Of a DNA stretch of 64,000 bases, positions 62,092 to 64,000 are shown in pieces (the first letter of the stretch is position 1; the number at the start of each line of letters is the position of its first letter). The notes below the pieces were generated by a model that did not search any database, was not told the origin of the DNA, and was given only the letters and a program-made list of their open reading frames with translations. The DNA lies in assembly GCA_002385465.1 (NCBI GenBank), contig DGDN01000043.1, positions 12,863 through 76,862 of the forward strand, given 5' to 3'. The stretch comes from Candidatus Fermentithermobacillaceae bacterium UBA3951. GTDB taxonomy: Bacteria > Bacillota > Sulfobacillia > Fermentithermobacillales > Fermentithermobacillaceae. The position numbers and the translations under genes are program-made.

Positions 62092-63249
62092 TCACTCAAG
62101 GCAGTTACCCCCTAGTCGATTGGTAAGGGCGTCCCAAAGCGAGCCGGCATCACGAAGCATGCATAGGCCGTAATACCTTGTTTTTCTGCGAAGGACGGTA
62201 TCCAAGAAAGGCTTCTTCGGGACCGTCTCGTCGCCCCACGGCACGAACACGGGCGGGCGCCTGAGCAGGCCGTCCTCCATCGCCCAGGAAAAGAGGAGTC
62301 CGAGCAGCACGGAGTAGCTCATTTCCAAGTAGTCTCCAGGGCCCTCAAGATAGGAGTACCGTCCGGTCCTCCAAAGCTGAAGCAGGGCGTCTGTGCATTG
62401 GGATGCTGCGATGCTGACCTTCTTCATGGCAGAGTCAAGTGCCGGCAGGTAAGGGTTAACCGACGAAGCCGGCAAGGCGTCCACGTTGAGGCGAGCTTGA
62501 CCGCGGCGGACCAGCAGTCTGGACGGGTCTATGAGCTCGAGGAGCACCAACGGACGGGCAACCAGCCCCGCCATGAGGACGTTCAGCTCCTCATCGGCCG
62601 TCCTCAGGATCCAGCCGGCGTAGGGGTTCTCCAGTACCGGGAGGATCTTGCAGTACTCCCCGTAGGCTCCTCCCCAGGGCAAGCACAGCCGCATGCCCTT
62701 TCCGGCAACAAGAGCGCTCACCCTCGAGAACATCCCCGTGATGTGAGACCCCAAGGCAAAAACCGTTCCAAGGCGCTGCTCAGGTGTCCTCATGTCCCAA
62801 ATGCCCGTTTCCCGCTCACGCTCTCTCATGAAGAAGACGAGGAGCGTTTGGACAGGCAAGAGCATCCCTTCCGCGCCGCAGAAGGGCTCCGACTTCGCCT
62901 TTTCTAAGAAAAAGGCAAACTCAGGATACACCCGGGCTTTGGCCGCCTCGTACACTTTCGCAATGTTTCTTGCCTCTTCTTCGTCTAGATAAGGAAACAA
63001 GGGCCGGATACTGTCGCCCTCAGGGGCAGCAAGGCCAGGGACAGCGTCCTTGAACTCACCCTTATAAAGCGGGTCCAGTTCCTCGACTTCCAGGAGGTTA
63101 TCCGGCCACTCCCCAAAACGATCCAGGATACCTTGAGCGCTGGTAAAGTTGGTGCAGAGCCGCCAGCGTGTGAATGGACCGTCTTTCTCGAGGTAATCTA
63201 TCTCGGCCCTCAGCGCTGACAGAACTACCCCACTGTCGCCCCAAGCCAT
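62092..63249 (-). CDS. Protein of unknown function (385 aa)
   Basis: A soluble-looking 385-residue protein, fairly rich in Leu and Trp. The N-terminus is WGDSGVVLSALRAEIDYLEK; later segments include LGSHITGMFSRVSALVAGKG and a basic C-terminus (RRKTRYYGLCMLRDAG). No catalytic motif, signal peptide or obvious membrane helix could be recognised. Its ATG shares the A of the upstream gene's stop (TAATG), so it is coupled to the 170-residue protein at 63249-63761. Function is left open. Confidence 0.7.
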   Translation of the reverse strand: MAWGDSGVVLSALRAEIDYLEKDGPFTRWRLCTNFTSAQGILDRFGEWPDNLLEVEELDPLYKGEFKDAVPGLAAPEGDSIRPLFPYLDEEEARNIAKVYEAAKARVYPEFAFFLEKAKSEPFCGAEGMLLPVQTLLVFFMRERERETGIWDMRTPEQRLGTVFALGSHITGMFSRVSALVAGKGMRLCLPWGGAYGEYCKILPVLENPYAGWILRTADEELNVLMAGLVARPLVLLELIDPSRLLVRRGQARLNVDALPASSVNPYLPALDSAMKKVSIAASQCTDALLQLWRTGRYSYLEGPGDYLEMSYSVLLGLLFSWAMEDGLLRRPPVFVPWGDETVPKKPFLDTVLRRKTRYYGLCMLRDAGSLWDALTNRLGGNCLE

Positions 63250-63761
63250 TACATCACTTCCTCCCCTTCACCGGTCGAGTGGAGGATAACCTCAGGTCGG
63301 ATCACTCCTGCCCTGATATGGGTGACTCCCCTTATGGACACCTTCTTGCCCTCGTATTTCATGAGCTGAGAGAAAACCTCTTCCCGCATCGGAACGGGAT
63401 GAAAACCTTCCATTACCACAATCGGGAACGGCACGTCATTGTCTCCGGTGATGCCGAGGTTTGCGTTACTCCCGACCAGCGACAGGACGGTCTCAGAAGG
63501 CATATATCCCAAGATGACGCCAATGGCCCCTGAACCCTTCGCCGAGAGCAGGGCTTCATGCGAGGCGGTTCCCTGGACGGCAAGGATAGACCCCTCCTCT
63601 ACTTGGACCTGCGCTTCCAGGTCCCCGCGGAGCGTACGGAGAGGCCCAAACGCTTCTCTTCCCAGTCCCCATACGCCCTCCAGCCTCACGCCTTGGCCTT
63701 CTATCTCAACACCGGTGTCCGGGATCACGGCCGTGACCCGGCCCCGGATGTACGCCTTCAC
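63249..63761 (-). CDS. Conserved protein of unknown function (170 aa)
   Basis: The N-terminus (YIRGRVTAVIPDTGVEIEGQ) has a beta-barrel-like pattern; the C-terminal 110 residues run IGVILGYMPSETVLSLVGSN, LGITGDNDVPFPIVVMEGFH, and VSIRGVTHIRAGVIRPEVIL. From memory this last block resembles proteins encoded beside glutamate-mutase-L-type (MutL/GlmL) genes in anaerobic Bacillota; a search is needed. GTG 63761, weak site. Stop overlaps the start of the 385-residue gene. Confidence 0.65.
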   Translation of the reverse strand: MKAYIRGRVTAVIPDTGVEIEGQGVRLEGVWGLGREAFGPLRTLRGDLEAQVQVEEGSILAVQGTASHEALLSAKGSGAIGVILGYMPSETVLSLVGSNANLGITGDNDVPFPIVVMEGFHPVPMREEVFSQLMKYEGKKVSIRGVTHIRAGVIRPEVILHSTGEGEEVM

Positions 63762-63803
63762 ATCCGGCGATGGGAATACCGGGATGATGGTTATGGTGCC
63801 TGC

Positions 63804-64000
63804 CTAATAATCGATCTCCCGGATTCTCCCGTAGATCGGGGAAGTCACCATCTTGTGTCGGGGTAGATCGCGGTCACGGGCGGCCAAGACCTGCCCTTTG
63901 GCAATGAGGGCCCCCTCTTTCACACCGGGCGCGCGGTGCCACTGCAGTTCGGCGGGAGGTATCCGCAGCTCGCGGGCGGCGTGGACTGTGACCGGACCCA
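63804..64000 (-). CDS. C-terminal fragment of a protein with lipoyl/barrel-sandwich-like segment (cut by right edge)
   Basis: Sixty-five residues ending in TSPIYGRIREIDY before a TAG. The segment APGVKEGALIAKGQVLAARD, with VTSPIYGRI, has the VKxG-xxxxKGQVLA pattern of biotin/lipoyl-like barrel-sandwich domains. There is no Lys in the usual MKM position visible, so it may be structural only. It starts outside the window and ends 42 bp before the 170-residue gene. It is likely the upstream partner of that operon. Confidence 0.6.
   Translation of the reverse strand, partial: GPVTVHAARELRIPPAELQWHRAPGVKEGALIAKGQVLAARDRDLPRHKMVTSPIYGRIREIDY

Overview
The window looks like a chromosomal segment of a spore-forming, flagellated member of the Bacillota (Firmicutes) with a fairly GC-rich genome. 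Support: a CodY regulator, SigK, a GerA-type germinant receptor operon, SleB/YpeB, CotF-like coat proteins, IreB, T-box control of trpS, and the gene order dprA-topA-xerC-hslV-hslU-codY-flgB, which matches Bacillus subtilis. An archaeal-type fructose-bisphosphate aldolase/phosphatase and frequent TTG starts suggest a deep-branching, possibly thermophilic lineage. Class-level assignment is not possible from this window alone. No tRNA, rRNA, CRISPR array, transposase or phage gene was seen.

Layout. 1-9,014 (minus strand): early flagellar operon flgB-flgC-fliE-fliF-fliG-fliH-fliI-fliJ-fliK-flgD-(TIGR02530)-flgE, with flgE cut by the left edge. Its leader (about 9,040-9,230) contains a cyclic-di-GMP-I riboswitch. 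9,344-16,259 (minus): dprA-topA-xerC-hslV-hslU-codY. 16,398-21,481 (plus): three-gene germinant receptor operon followed by rnhB. 21,455-23,429 (minus): yraN-comM. 23,569-26,428: convergent MATE and MFS exporters. 26,653-27,997 (minus): trpS with promoter, tryptophan T-box and an 11-codon leader ORF coupled to trpS. A 57-residue two-helix membrane protein (plus) lies at 28,066. 28,346-32,684 (minus): a LuxR-type regulator with a degenerate receiver, yqeG, sigK, a class B PBP and a putative Myb-like regulator. 32,911-36,599: a GT4 glycosyltransferase (plus) facing a galT-glgA pair (minus). 36,738-40,045 (minus): sleB-ypeB and two coat genes, one with three about 70-residue repeats.

40,154-51,301 (minus): a long run proS-alaS-ireB-(spermidine-synthase-like)-(rhomboid)-(FBP aldolase/phosphatase)-(aldo/keto reductase-ferredoxin)-yqgF-DUF1292-mltG, with a strong SigA-type promoter before proS. 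51,375-60,649 (minus): an accessory stretch of two MFS proteins, a second aldo/keto reductase-ferredoxin, an M24 peptidase, an N-acyl-D-amino-acid deacylase, a transglutaminase-like protein and a frameshifted MFS gene. 60,902-62,032 (plus): a lipoprotein made of two related halves. 62,092-64,000 (minus): two unrecognised proteins and the C-terminus of a third with a lipoyl/barrel-sandwich-like segment.

How it fits together: motility is wired to c-di-GMP and adjoins CodY. Spore late-stage transcription, coat and germination functions are scattered over three places. The right third is dominated by transport and by peptide or D-amino-acid scavenging genes.
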